The position numbers and the translations under genes were made by a program. DNA of 41,667 nt, from the NCBI RefSeq assembly GCF_900095735.1, contig NZ_FNLO01000018.1, positions 1-41,667 of the forward strand. Reading direction: 5' to 3'. The notes under the pieces are model-generated. The model did not search any database. It worked only from the letters and a program-made list of their open reading frames with translations, and was not told the origin of the DNA. Below are positions 1 to 7,631 of the stretch, piece after piece. This stretch comes from Chitinasiproducens palmae. Lineage in GTDB: Bacteria; Pseudomonadota; Gammaproteobacteria; Burkholderiales; Burkholderiaceae. Positions within the stretch are counted from its first letter, which is position 1. Every line of letters begins with the position of its first letter.

Positions 1-2
1 CG

Positions 3-113
3 CTCGCGCCGAGCTTCTACGTGATCGCCGCGGCCGTGATCAGCGCCCTCGCGGTGGCCGCGATCGGCCGCACCGGCTGGCTGACGCGCCAGCCCCTTGA
101 ACGGCAGCGCTGA
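3..113 (+). CDS. C-terminal end of a membrane transporter (partial)
   Basis: The first 37 codons in this frame run open from the window edge to a TGA at 111-113. They encode a hydrophobic helix (FYVIAAAVISALAVAAI) followed by a short polar tail rich in Arg and Gln. This is the usual shape of the last transmembrane helix and cytoplasmic end of a 12-helix MFS permease, and it resembles the ends of MHS-type (ProP/ShiA-like) carriers. The family call is inferred from the tail only. Any polytopic membrane protein could end this way. The rest of the gene lies before the window. Confidence 0.5.
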   Translation, partial: LAPSFYVIAAAVISALAVAAIGRTGWLTRQPLERQR

Positions 114-216
114 CCACGGCGGACGCGGCGCGTGCAGGTATTCGAGCGCACCAAGCCGGGTCGGTCGGGCACGCGTCGTGCTCCTGGAGGGGAAAGCATC
201 CTTTCCGGAGAAAGAC

Positions 217-480
217 ATGAAGAAGATCTTCCGCCCGACCTCGATGTTGCTGGCCGGTATCTGCGGCGCCGCGATCCTCGCCTCGCAACCGTCGATCGCG
301 CAGAACGGCGCACAGGACAACAGCGGGTCGAACACGACCCGCCAGGAAAAGAAGGCTGAGTTGAAGAAGCTCGAAGCCAACGGCTATCGGCCCGAGTACA
401 ACGATCCGCACTACCCGAACAACCTGCAGAACGCGGAACGCCGCTCGGGTTCGCCCGGCGCCGCTTCGCAGCGCCCGTGA
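217..480 (+). CDS. DUF4148 family small exported protein
   Basis: This is an 87-residue protein. It has a Sec signal peptide (basic MKKIFR, hydrophobic core, cleavage expected after SIAQ near residue 28) and a mature part that fits the DUF4148 pattern common in Burkholderiales: TTRQEKKAELKKLEANGY followed by DPHYPNNLQNAE. Family members are usually 70-110 residues long and end soon after the DPxYPxxxQxAE block, as here. The function is unknown; several relatives are stress- or medium-induced periplasmic proteins. The start is the ATG after a GGAG at 207-210. A small perfect hairpin (GGAAAG-CATC-CTTTCC, 191-206) sits directly in front of that ribosome binding site and could affect its access. 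The gene is monocistronic and is followed by the terminator at 601-645. Confidence 0.8.
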   Translation: MKKIFRPTSMLLAGICGAAILASQPSIAQNGAQDNSGSNTTRQEKKAELKKLEANGYRPEYNDPHYPNNLQNAERRSGSPGAASQRP

Positions 481-600
481 TGCGGCGCCGGGCAGCAGCG
501 CGTCGCTCTCGAATTCCGTTGAATCGGTCGTGCTTGGACCGTACCGGTGACCGTGCCGATTACGGCACCGGTCCCATAGCGAGCGGAGCGAGGTGTGCAG

Positions 601-645
601 CGTGCAAAGGAAAAGGCCGGCTCAGCCGGCCTTTTCCTTTGCACG
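601..645. terminator. 45-bp perfect palindrome, probable bidirectional terminator
   Basis: Two 22-bp arms pair without a mismatch around a single central base. The outer part of each arm holds a purine (AAAGGAAAA) or pyrimidine (TTTTCCTTT) tract and the inner part is GGCCGGCT/AGCCGGCC. A GC-rich stem with A and T tracts flanking it on both sides is the usual form of a bidirectional intrinsic terminator in GC-rich betaproteobacteria. It lies 120 bp after the DUF4148 gene and about 200 bp before the methyltransferase gene. A smaller hairpin (GTGCCG-ATTA-CGGCAC, 552-567) precedes it. Confidence 0.75.
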
Positions 646-841
646 TTCGGCCCGGTACGTTTCGGCCGCACCGAGACCCGGCGCCGCTTCTGACCTGCTA
701 GGGACCGGCTCGACGTGCCCGGCTCACCCGGCTTCGCGCCAAGGAGCAACAGCCGTGTACCATGCGGTTCGCGCACGCATGCCGCACTCTTGTCGCATAC
801 GTGCCGCATGTATGCCTTTCCCCGAGCCCAGGAGCCGAAAC

Positions 842-2050
842 ATGGCGACAGCCCCCAATTTCCAGCCGTCCTCGGCCGCTTCCATGCCATCGGCGCCCAC
901 GCCTGCCGGCGCTTTCAGCGACTCCGATTCGCATGGCACCGTGTCCTGGACCGACGGCGAGGCAATCGAACGACGCCTCTGGCGCGCCCAAGCGGCGCCG
1001 CCGCGGCGTGTCGAAATCGTCGACGACCGGGTCAAGGCGGACCATGCGTTCCGCCTGGCCTCGGAGGGCGTCGGCCTGCTGTGGCGCGGCGACTACCAGA
1101 ACGCGCGTCAGTTGCTGCAGGCGCTGGCGCGTCGGATCGACCAGAAGCCGCGCAAGCCCAAAGCGCCGCCCGCCACCTTGCGCGACGCGTTCAATGCCTA
1201 TCGGCAGGCGCAGGCACAACGCGCTCGCACGCTGGGCATGGTGCTGATCGAACTCGACGAGGCATATCGGATCGCCCTGCGGCGTGCCCCGGACGTTGCC
1301 GAGGCCTGTCTGCAGACCTATGGTCCGGCGACCGAACCGTCGATCGTCTCGTTGCGGGAACTGCTGGGCCTGATCGGGGCCTACGAGTGGCGCAAGGCGG
1401 GGGTCGAGATCGCGCCGCTCGGCGCGCGGATCCACCCGCACCATGGGGTGTTCTCGCCGGTCCGCGGCGAGTACATCGACCTGGTGGCGAACGCGCCGCT
1501 GCCGGCCGACACGCTCGCGTTCGACATCGGTACCGGCACCGGCGTGCTGGCGGCCTTGCTGGCCAAGCGCGGCGTGGCGCGAGTGGTGGCAACCGAGATC
1601 GCCCCGCGTGCGCTGGCCTGCGCGCGCGACAACGTCGCGCGGCTCGGCCTGACCGAACGGGTCGACGTCGTTGAAACGGACCTGTTTCCGGACGGCCAGG
1701 CGCCGTTGATCGTTTGCAATCCGCCCTGGCTGCCCGGACGCCCGAGTTCGCCGCTCGAAAGCGCGATCTACGACCCCGACAGCAGGATGTTGAAGGGTTT
1801 TCTCGCAGGCTTGGCCGCGCATCTGGCGCCGCAGGGCGAGGGCTGGCTGATCCTGTCGGACTTTGCCGAACACCTGGGCCTGCGCACGCGGGCCGAATTG
1901 CTCGCCTGGGTCGACGCGGCCGGCCTGCGTGTACTGGCGCGCAGCCAGATCCGTCCGCGCCATCCCCGCGCCAGCGATCGCAACGACCCATTGCATGCGG
2001 CGCGGCGCGATGAGATGACGTCGCTGTGGCGTCTCGCCGCGAAGGTCTGA
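842..2050 (+). CDS. Class I SAM-dependent methyltransferase
   Basis: This 402-residue protein has a Rossmann-fold methyltransferase domain in its C-terminal half. SAM-binding motif I is FDIGTGTGVLAALLA (about residue 226), an acidic residue follows at the end of strand 2 (ATEIAPRAL), and motif IV is NPPW (about residue 292). NPPW/NPPY is typical of enzymes that methylate amide or exocyclic amine nitrogens (HemK/PrmC, RlmG, TrmN6-like). The N-terminal 200 residues, rich in charged helices, are not a domain I can name. The first ~50 residues are low-complexity (Pro/Ala/Ser). ATG 842 is preferred because AGGAG lies at 830-834, seven bases upstream. The frame stays open further upstream through the terminator palindrome, but that part does not look coding. 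The gene converges on the flavoprotein gene with a 14-bp gap. The substrate is unknown. Confidence 0.85.
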   Translation: MATAPNFQPSSAASMPSAPTPAGAFSDSDSHGTVSWTDGEAIERRLWRAQAAPPRRVEIVDDRVKADHAFRLASEGVGLLWRGDYQNARQLLQALARRIDQKPRKPKAPPATLRDAFNAYRQAQAQRARTLGMVLIELDEAYRIALRRAPDVAEACLQTYGPATEPSIVSLRELLGLIGAYEWRKAGVEIAPLGARIHPHHGVFSPVRGEYIDLVANAPLPADTLAFDIGTGTGVLAALLAKRGVARVVATEIAPRALACARDNVARLGLTERVDVVETDLFPDGQAPLIVCNPPWLPGRPSSPLESAIYDPDSRMLKGFLAGLAAHLAPQGEGWLILSDFAEHLGLRTRAELLAWVDAAGLRVLARSQIRPRHPRASDRNDPLHAARRDEMTSLWRLAAKV

Positions 2051-2064
2051 AGGCGGCCTGCCGA

Positions 2065-3330
2065 TCAGGACCGATGCGCGGACGTGGCGCGCAGTCGGGC
2101 AAGGGCGGCGCGACCGGCGTGCAGCCCGCTTGCAAAGCACGCGGTCAACAGGTAACCGCCGGTAGGGGCTTCCCAGTCGAGCATCTCGCCGGCGCAGAAC
2201 ACGTTCGGCATCGCGCTCAGGCCACCGTGCGCAGCGATCGCGTCGAAGCGCACGCCGCCAGCGCTGCTGATCGCCTCGGCAAGCGGCCGAGCCGCCCGCA
2301 GCCGCAACGGCAGCGCCTTGATCGCGCGGGCCAGGTCGTCGGGCGCGTCGAACGTCGCGTCGGGCAGGCACTCGCGCAGCAGCGCTGTCTTTACGCCCGT
2401 CAGGTTGAGGCGGCTCTGCAGGTGGCTCGATAGCGAACGGCGACCGCGTGGACGTTCGAGCGCAGCGGCCACGCGCGCGGGCGTCAGGTCCGGCAGCAGA
2501 TCGAGTTCGAGCCATGCCTCGCCATGTTGCCGGATGCGGTCGCGAATCGGCGCCGACAGCGCGTAGATCAGGCTGCCTTCGACACCGGTCGCCGCGACCA
2601 CGAACTCGCCACGGCGCGCCGCGACGTGTGCCGCTGCATCGGCATCGGCGGCCAGCCTGGCCGCAACCGGCTTGACCGGTGCACCGGCGAAGCGTGCCTG
2701 CATGAACGGACTCCACGCCACGTCGAAACCGCAATTCGATGGCAGCAGCGGCGCCACGCCGACGCCGCGCGCTGCGAGTACCTCGGTCCAGTCGCCGGTC
2801 GAACCGAGCTTGGGCCAGCTGCCGCCGCCCAGCGCCAACACCACCGCGGCCGCCTGGCGCGACAGGATGCCGGCCGGGGTCTCGAACCGCAGCAGCTCGG
2901 CGCCCGCGTCCCAGCCGAGCCAGCGGTGCCGCATGTGCAGCCGGACGCCGCGGGCACGCAGACGATGCAGCCACGCGCGCAGCAGCGGCGCCGCCTTCAT
3001 GTCGGTGGGAAACACACGGTTCGACGTTCCGACAAAGGTCGCGACCCCGAGCGCGGCGGCCCAGTCGCGCAGTGCCTGCGGCCCGAAGGCGTCGAGCTGC
3101 GGCGCCAATGCCTCGCGGGCCGTGCCGTAGCGCGCCACTAAGTCGGCGTAAGGCTCGGCATGCGTCAGATTGAGGCCGCCCACGCCGGCCATCAGGAACT
3201 TGCGTCCAACCGACGGCATGCGATCGTAGAGGTCCACCGCAACCCCGGCATCGGACAGCACCTCGGCGGCCATCAAGCCTGCCGGGCCGCCCCCGATGAC
3301 GGCGACGGGTGCGTCATGCCCCTCGTTCAC
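2065..3330 (-). CDS. FAD-dependent oxidoreductase of the HI0933/BaiN-like family (TIGR03862 type)
   Basis: This is a 421-residue flavoprotein. The N-terminal dinucleotide-binding motif VAVIGGGPAGLMAAE (about residues 9-23) is followed by the family's GRKFLMAGVGGLNLTHAE segment. Near the C-terminus is the second FAD motif, VFCAGEMLDWEAPTGGY followed by LLTACFASG. These three blocks in this order identify the HI0933-like flavoproteins, which have no settled physiological substrate. The four cysteines visible are scattered, and there is no CxxxxC redox pair, so it is not a MerA-type disulfide reductase. The start is a GTG at 3330, only 7 bp after the merP stop, so it is probably co-transcribed as the last gene of the transglutaminase-merT-merP unit. 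The gene ends tail-to-tail with the methyltransferase gene. Confidence 0.87.
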   Translation of the reverse strand: MNEGHDAPVAVIGGGPAGLMAAEVLSDAGVAVDLYDRMPSVGRKFLMAGVGGLNLTHAEPYADLVARYGTAREALAPQLDAFGPQALRDWAAALGVATFVGTSNRVFPTDMKAAPLLRAWLHRLRARGVRLHMRHRWLGWDAGAELLRFETPAGILSRQAAAVVLALGGGSWPKLGSTGDWTEVLAARGVGVAPLLPSNCGFDVAWSPFMQARFAGAPVKPVAARLAADADAAAHVAARRGEFVVAATGVEGSLIYALSAPIRDRIRQHGEAWLELDLLPDLTPARVAAALERPRGRRSLSSHLQSRLNLTGVKTALLRECLPDATFDAPDDLARAIKALPLRLRAARPLAEAISSAGGVRFDAIAAHGGLSAMPNVFCAGEMLDWEAPTGGYLLTACFASGLHAGRAALARLRATSAHRS

Positions 3331-3337
3331 GACCGGC

Positions 3338-3631
3338 TCAGGGCTTCACGCTGGCCGGATAGCCGGCGTCGGTGGTGGCCCGGATCAGCGCCGCGACGCT
3401 GGCTTTCTGGTCGTCGAAGGTGACCCACGCTTCCTTCCCTTCGAGATCGATATTGGTTTTCTTCACGCCGTCCAGCCGGCTCAGCGCATGCTTGATGGTG
3501 ACCGGGCAGGTCGCGCATATCATGCCGGGGATCGTCAGCACGACGACCCGCTCGGCGGCATGCGCTGCCGGGCCTGCGACGAGCAGCGCGGTGAACAGGG
3601 TGGTCAACGACAGGGTTCGAAAGCGTTTCAT
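3338..3631 (-). CDS. merP: MerP-type periplasmic heavy-metal-binding protein
   Basis: This 97-residue protein has a Sec signal peptide (MKRFRTLSLTTLFTALLVA, cleavage expected after AAHA) and one heavy-metal-associated (HMA) domain. The metal site is GMICATC, the GMxCxxC motif in which two cysteines bind Hg(II) or other soft metal ions. The rest of the fold follows MerP closely, with a C-terminal AGYPASVKP. In mercury operons MerP captures the ion in the periplasm and hands it to MerT. It lies 61 bp downstream of merT on the same strand. No merR, merA, merC or merD is visible within several kilobases, so mercury as the physiological substrate is an inference from the family. Copper or another thiophilic metal is possible. 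Confidence 0.88.
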   Translation of the reverse strand: MKRFRTLSLTTLFTALLVAGPAAHAAERVVVLTIPGMICATCPVTIKHALSRLDGVKKTNIDLEGKEAWVTFDDQKASVAALIRATTDAGYPASVKP

Positions 3632-3692
3632 GGGCGGGCTGACGTATCTGATGGGGCGGACGCGCGGGTGACGGTGTTGCGGGGCGGCCGGA

Positions 3693-4058
3693 TCAATAGA
3701 ACCATCGCATGGTCCACGGCGTGGTGAGCACGATCAACAGCAGCAACACGACGAGCACATAGCCGACCCGGCCGACACGGCGCACCGGTGGCGACGCGCA
3801 TGACTGGTCCGGCGCGCAGCGCGCCGCGCGGCCGAACAGTCGCGGCGTCGCGACCGCCAGCGCAAGCAGCGCCGCCGCCACGAAGAACGGCTGGTAAGGC
3901 GCGAGCGCACTCAGGTGCGCGAGCCAGGCGCCACCCAGGCCGAGCAGCACCAGCAGCAGCGGGCCGAGGCAACACGTCGAGGCCAGCAACGCGGCAAGCG
4001 CCGCGCCCAGCAGCGGCCAGCGAGCCGAACGACGCGTCGTCACGACGGGCGCGTCCAT
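3693..4058 (-). CDS. merT: MerT-type inner-membrane mercuric/heavy-metal transporter
   Basis: This 121-residue protein has three predicted transmembrane helices (about residues 13-45, 52-72 and 97-116). A vicinal cysteine pair sits in helix 1 (STCCLGPLLL) and a second pair in the loop between helices 2 and 3 (CAPDQSC). This four-cysteine layout and the length (about 116 residues in characterised members) are those of MerT, which passes Hg(II) from MerP to the cytoplasm. The ATG at 4058 follows the TGA of the transglutaminase gene with one base between them, so translation is likely coupled. Because MerA is absent nearby, uptake would not be followed by local reduction to Hg(0). This argues for either an unlinked reductase or a different metal. 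Confidence 0.88.
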   Translation of the reverse strand: MDAPVVTTRRSARWPLLGAALAALLASTCCLGPLLLVLLGLGGAWLAHLSALAPYQPFFVAAALLALAVATPRLFGRAARCAPDQSCASPPVRRVGRVGYVLVVLLLLIVLTTPWTMRWFY

Positions 4059-4059
4059 C

Positions 4060-5190
4060 TCAGCCCACGATCTCGCGCGCGTTCATCGAATACTGGAACG
4101 CGGCCGGATCGTACGGATCGAGCGGGCCCGACGCCGTTTCCGCGCGCGGATACATGAAGAAGTTCAGCGGGCGCGCAGCCGGCGGGCTGAGTGTCAGGTC
4201 GTTCGCATTGTTGTAGCCGACCCAGTTCATCTCCCAGAAACCGAACAGCTTGCGACGCGCCATTTCGACGCGCGGGTCGTCCATCGGCAGCAGCGTGCCC
4301 GGTGCTTCCTCCAGGATGATCTTGCGCACATCGGCCGGATCGACCGGCACCCAGCCGAAGCGGGGATCGTGGAATTCGGCACGGCAATGTTGCGCGCGCG
4401 TGATGTCGCCGCTCTTGCCCAGCGACTTCCAGAACTTCGAATCGGCAACGCGCACCCCGTACACGTCGCGTGCCGGAATGCCGATCGAGCGCGCCATGCC
4501 GACGAACAGCGGGTTGAGGTCGGCGCACTTGCCGCCGAGGTCGCCCGATTCGAGCATGAAACGGATGTCGCCGGTGCCGCAGCCGACCGTCTTCGGATTG
4601 CGGTACGTGTTCGCAATGATCCAATCGAACAGCGCGCGCGCCTGCGCGACCGGGTCGCGCGGCGCTTCGGTGATCGCCTTCAGCGCCGTGTCGCGCACGA
4701 TGCCGTCGGTCGGGATGTGCGGCGTGGCAGCCAGCCAGCGCAGCCGCTCCTCCGGTGCCAGCTTGTAGGGGCCGTCGGAAGCACGCAGATCGACCCAGCG
4801 GTCGCGGGTCGCCGCCCACGCGCGCGTCGTCAGCGCCGGCGACTTCACCGATGCGTCCCATTGCGCGTAGAGGGCCGGCGCGCCGTACACCGGATCGCGG
4901 CGCACTTCGACGTGACTCGCGTTGCCTTCCCACGCCACCCCGAGTTCGCGCTGATAGGCGGTGTCCTGCGGATTGGGCAGCGGCAGCCACAGCTTGGACG
5001 CGCCGGCGTCGGCGGGTAGCCGGACGTCGGTGCGGAGCTCGAAGGTGCGCCAGCGCCGCGTGGCCTCCGGCAGCGTCGCGGTCTGCGCCGGGTCGGCCGG
5101 TGCGGCGGCGGCGGTCTGGGCGAGCGCGCCGCGGCCGGCCACGGCGGCGACTGCCGCCCCCGTCAAACCGACAAAGGTCCTGCGTTTCAT
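4060..5190 (-). CDS. Tat-exported transglutaminase-like protein
   Basis: This 376-residue protein begins with a twin-arginine signal (MKRRTFVGLTGAAVAAVAG, with ALAQ as the likely cleavage site), so it should be exported folded. The body carries a transglutaminase-like (papain-fold) core. The nucleophile is in GGKCADLNPLFVGMAR (about residue 215), followed by a His in AQHCRAEFHDPRFGWVPVDP (about residues 265-285) and a downstream Asp. The N-terminal third is a beta-rich domain typical of bacterial TGc proteins. Bacterial relatives act as proteases, cross-linkers or peptidoglycan-associated enzymes, and the specific activity here is unknown. It is the first gene of a unit with merT one base downstream, then merP and a flavoprotein gene. 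The upstream 535 bp separates it from the divergent exporter gene. Confidence 0.85.
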   Translation of the reverse strand: MKRRTFVGLTGAAVAAVAGRGALAQTAAAAPADPAQTATLPEATRRWRTFELRTDVRLPADAGASKLWLPLPNPQDTAYQRELGVAWEGNASHVEVRRDPVYGAPALYAQWDASVKSPALTTRAWAATRDRWVDLRASDGPYKLAPEERLRWLAATPHIPTDGIVRDTALKAITEAPRDPVAQARALFDWIIANTYRNPKTVGCGTGDIRFMLESGDLGGKCADLNPLFVGMARSIGIPARDVYGVRVADSKFWKSLGKSGDITRAQHCRAEFHDPRFGWVPVDPADVRKIILEEAPGTLLPMDDPRVEMARRKLFGFWEMNWVGYNNANDLTLSPPAARPLNFFMYPRAETASGPLDPYDPAAFQYSMNAREIVG

Positions 5191-5725
5191 GGCTGTGTCC
5201 TGATATCAGCGTCGCGGCGTGAGCGCCGCGGCATACATAGAGTGGCGGGGCGGACCGCGGCGATGTCCGTCGTCCCGTATCGGTCGTGACGCGTGCCGGG
5301 TCGGGCGGCGCGGCCCGGGCCATTCCGCCGTTCCGCTGTTACGACAGACGGCGGGCGAAGCGCGGCGCGCCGCAGCGCGCTCTGCGCTCGCGCCGGTCAG
5401 CCGACGGTGCCGTCGCAAGCATGCCCCGGCCGCGCACCGTGCCGCATGGCGCGATATTTTACCGCAATGCCACCCGGTCGCCGGCACGCGCGCTTCGGGT
5501 CGCGGATGGCGCATCGCGCCGGCGCGCGCATTTTTTGCGACAATGCGGCGCGCCCGGCTTGACCGGCAGGCCGCGGCATGCCCCGCACGCCGTGTTGGCC
5601 GCGATGCCGTTCGACACCCGCGCTCGCCCGCTGCGTTGCTTCGTCACGTCGCGTGCTTCGGCCCTCGCGCTTCGGCCCGTCGGCTGCTGCTGCGTCTCGA
5701 TTCCTGTCCCTCGACTCCTGTTCCG
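5191..5725. other. 535-bp intergenic region between divergent genes
   Basis: No convincing gene is seen here. Open frames exist on both strands, but they are arginine/alanine-rich by-products of high GC without ribosome binding sites. The region must hold the promoters of the minus-strand transglutaminase unit and the plus-strand exporter gene. The only AT-richer patches are around 5450-5465 and 5527-5542 (a run of T followed by GCGACAATG). I could not assign a convincing -35/-10 pair to either direction. Confidence 0.5.
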
Positions 5726-6547
5726 ATGTCCCTGCCGATCGACCCGCTGTATTCCCTGTCCGGACTGTGCGTCGGCTTTCTTGTCGGCATGACCGGTGTC
5801 GGCGGCGGCTCGCTGATGACGCCCTTGCTCGTGCTGCTGTTCGGCGTGGCACCGGCCAGCGCGGTGGGCACGGATCTGCTGTACGCGGCAGTGACGAAGG
5901 GCGTGGGCACGGTCGTGCACGGGCTCAAGGGGGCGGTCGATTGGCGCATCACCGGACGCCTTGCGGCCGGCAGCATCCCGGCGGCGCTGGTGACGCTGTG
6001 GTGGCTGTACCGGCGCGGCGCCGCCGGCCATGCGGCGCACGGCGGCCTGATCGAGATGGTGTTGGGCGTCGCACTGTTGACGACTTCGCTGGCGCTGCTG
6101 TTTCGCCCGCAGTTGGCGACCTATGCGGCGCGACGCAATGCCGCGACACAGCGGCCTGCCGACGCCAAGCCGGGCAGCAGCGGTGCCGTCCGCACCGTGG
6201 TGGCGACGGTCGCGGTCGGCGCCGTGCTGGGTACGCTGGTGTCGTTGACGTCGGTAGGCGCCGGAGCGGTCGGGGTGACCGCATTGCTGATGCTCTATCC
6301 GAAGCTGCCGACCGGCAGGATCGTGGCATCGGACATCGCGCATGCGGTGCCGCTGACCTTGATCGCCGGCAGCGGCCACTGGCTGATGGGCTCGGTGGAC
6401 TGGCACATCCTGACGTCGCTGCTGGTGGGCTCGGTGCCCGGCATCGTGGCAGGCAGCCGTCTGTCGGCGCGGGCGCCGGAGGTTTTGCTGCGCTATCTGC
6501 TCGCGCTGATCCTGGCGATCGTCGGTGCCCGTCTCGTGTTCGTTTGA
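5726..6547 (+). CDS. TauE/SafE (TSUP) family membrane exporter
   Basis: This 273-residue polytopic membrane protein has about eight hydrophobic segments arranged as two repeats. The first repeat opens with the glycine-rich signature GFLVGMTGVGGGSLMTP and the second has VGAVLGTLVSLTSVGAGAVG in the matching place, the internal pseudo-symmetry of the TSUP family. Characterised members export sulfite, sulfoacetate or related organosulfur anions, or take up organic anions. The substrate cannot be read from sequence. The presence of a sulfite reductase and a NitT/TauT-type importer in the window makes a sulfur oxyanion plausible. The ATG at 5726 lacks a clear Shine-Dalgarno, but the hydrophobic start of helix 1 soon after supports it. 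It converges on the dehydrogenase gene across a hairpin at 6571-6597. Confidence 0.85.
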   Translation: MSLPIDPLYSLSGLCVGFLVGMTGVGGGSLMTPLLVLLFGVAPASAVGTDLLYAAVTKGVGTVVHGLKGAVDWRITGRLAAGSIPAALVTLWWLYRRGAAGHAAHGGLIEMVLGVALLTTSLALLFRPQLATYAARRNAATQRPADAKPGSSGAVRTVVATVAVGAVLGTLVSLTSVGAGAVGVTALLMLYPKLPTGRIVASDIAHAVPLTLIAGSGHWLMGSVDWHILTSLLVGSVPGIVAGSRLSARAPEVLLRYLLALILAIVGARLVFV

Positions 6548-6570
6548 ACCTGACGGGCGCTCGACGGCGG

Positions 6571-6597
6571 GCCGGACGCGCACCGCGCGCGTCCGGC
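6571..6597. terminator. GC-rich hairpin between convergent genes
   Basis: An 11-bp perfect stem (GCCGGACGCGC paired with GCGCGTCCGGC) with a five-base loop lies in the 57-bp gap between the converging exporter and dehydrogenase genes. There is no T tract on either side, so it may act as a weak or Rho-assisted transcript end. Confidence 0.5.
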
Positions 6598-6604
6598 TCG
6601 GGCC

Positions 6605-7576
6605 TCAGCCTTCGCTGGCGCCAAACGGCGGCTCGCCGAGTTCCTGACGCAGTTGCATCAGACGCTGGTATGCCTTGTTGCGATAGGCGGCGAGCGGTTG
6701 CGCGCACGACGGCGGCAGGCCGAGGAAACCGCCGCCCGTCTTCAGGCCGAGGTCGCCCTGGTCGACGCGCTGCTTGAGGCCGGCCGGCACCGAGAAGCGG
6801 GGACCGTACTGCCGCTCCAGCGAACCGTACGAGGCGGCGTACACGTCGAGTCCTGCCATGTCGGCGATCGCGAACGGCCCGAACAGCGCCAGCCGGAAGC
6901 CGAACGAATTGCTCACCACCTTGTCGACGTCTTCCGGCGTGGCCAGACCTTCCTCGACGACCGCCACCGCTTCCTTGAACAGCGCGAACTGCAGGCGATT
7001 GGCCACGAAGCCGGCCACGTCAGCCACCCGCGCGGTGACCTTGCCGGCCGCCTGCACCAGCGCCTCGGATGCCGCGACGACGTCTTCGCTGGTGTCCGCG
7101 CCCGGAATGATTTCGACGGCCGGGACGAACGGCGCCGGGTTCATCCAGTGCACACCCAGGAAACGCGACGGGTGCTGGAGGGACGGCGCCATCGTCTTGA
7201 TCGGAATCGCCGACGTGTTGGTCGCGATGATGCAGTCCGGCCGCACCGCGGCTTCGATGCGCTTGAGTACGTCGAGCTTCAGTTCGAGATTCTCGGGCAC
7301 GACTTCGGCGACGTAATCGACGCGCTGGCCGATCGCCTCGATCGATTCGGCCGCGATCAGCTTTTCCTTCAGCGTCGCCGTGCTGCCGGCCGGGAACAGG
7401 CCGGCGCTTTCGAACGCCTCGGCTTCGCGCAGCAGGCGCGCATGCGAGTCGCGCGCGCGCTGGGCGTCGGCATCGGTCAGATAGACGGTGCAGCCGGTCA
7501 GTGCCAGCGACTGGGCGATGCCGCCACCCATGTAGCCGCTGCCGACCACGGCCAGCGTTTCGATCTTGCGTGTCAT
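6605..7576 (-). CDS. 3-hydroxyacyl-CoA dehydrogenase family protein (3-hydroxy acid dehydrogenase)
   Basis: This is a 323-residue NAD-dependent dehydrogenase. The Rossmann motif GSGYMGGGIAQSLALTG lies near the N-terminus with an acidic residue at the end of strand 2 (YLTDADAQRA), giving NAD rather than NADP preference. The family signature around ATNTSAIPI and HWMNPAPFVPAVEII is present, followed by the helical 3HCDH C-terminal domain (GFVANRLQFALFKEAVAVVE). The length matches single-domain 3-hydroxybutyryl-CoA dehydrogenase, L-carnitine dehydrogenase and L-gulonate 3-dehydrogenase (lambda-crystallin). The last two act on free acids. No CoA ligase or CoA transferase is in this cluster, which favours a free hydroxy acid, but this is inference. 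The ATG at 7576 follows AGGAG. It is downstream of an MHS permease and a FadR-type regulator on the same strand. Confidence 0.85.
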   Translation of the reverse strand: MTRKIETLAVVGSGYMGGGIAQSLALTGCTVYLTDADAQRARDSHARLLREAEAFESAGLFPAGSTATLKEKLIAAESIEAIGQRVDYVAEVVPENLELKLDVLKRIEAAVRPDCIIATNTSAIPIKTMAPSLQHPSRFLGVHWMNPAPFVPAVEIIPGADTSEDVVAASEALVQAAGKVTARVADVAGFVANRLQFALFKEAVAVVEEGLATPEDVDKVVSNSFGFRLALFGPFAIADMAGLDVYAASYGSLERQYGPRFSVPAGLKQRVDQGDLGLKTGGGFLGLPPSCAQPLAAYRNKAYQRLMQLRQELGEPPFGASEG

Positions 7577-7631
7577 TCGGTGCTCCTGTGATGCGTGGGG
7601 ATGAACGATGTGTCGGCGTCGGGCGGCGCGA

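Noticed and set aside
698-2974. A 758-codon minus-strand frame spanning the methyltransferase and flavoprotein genes
   Set aside because: It crosses two real genes on both strands, has no start signal and an arginine-rich composition typical of shadow frames.
2065-3330. MerA mercuric reductase
   Set aside because: It is next to merP and is a flavoprotein, but it lacks the redox CxxxxC and the pyridine nucleotide-disulfide reductase layout; its motifs are HI0933-like.
3296-3727. Plus-strand frame across the merP gene
   Set aside because: The minus strand carries a complete MerP with signal peptide and GMxCxxC. The plus-strand product has no features.
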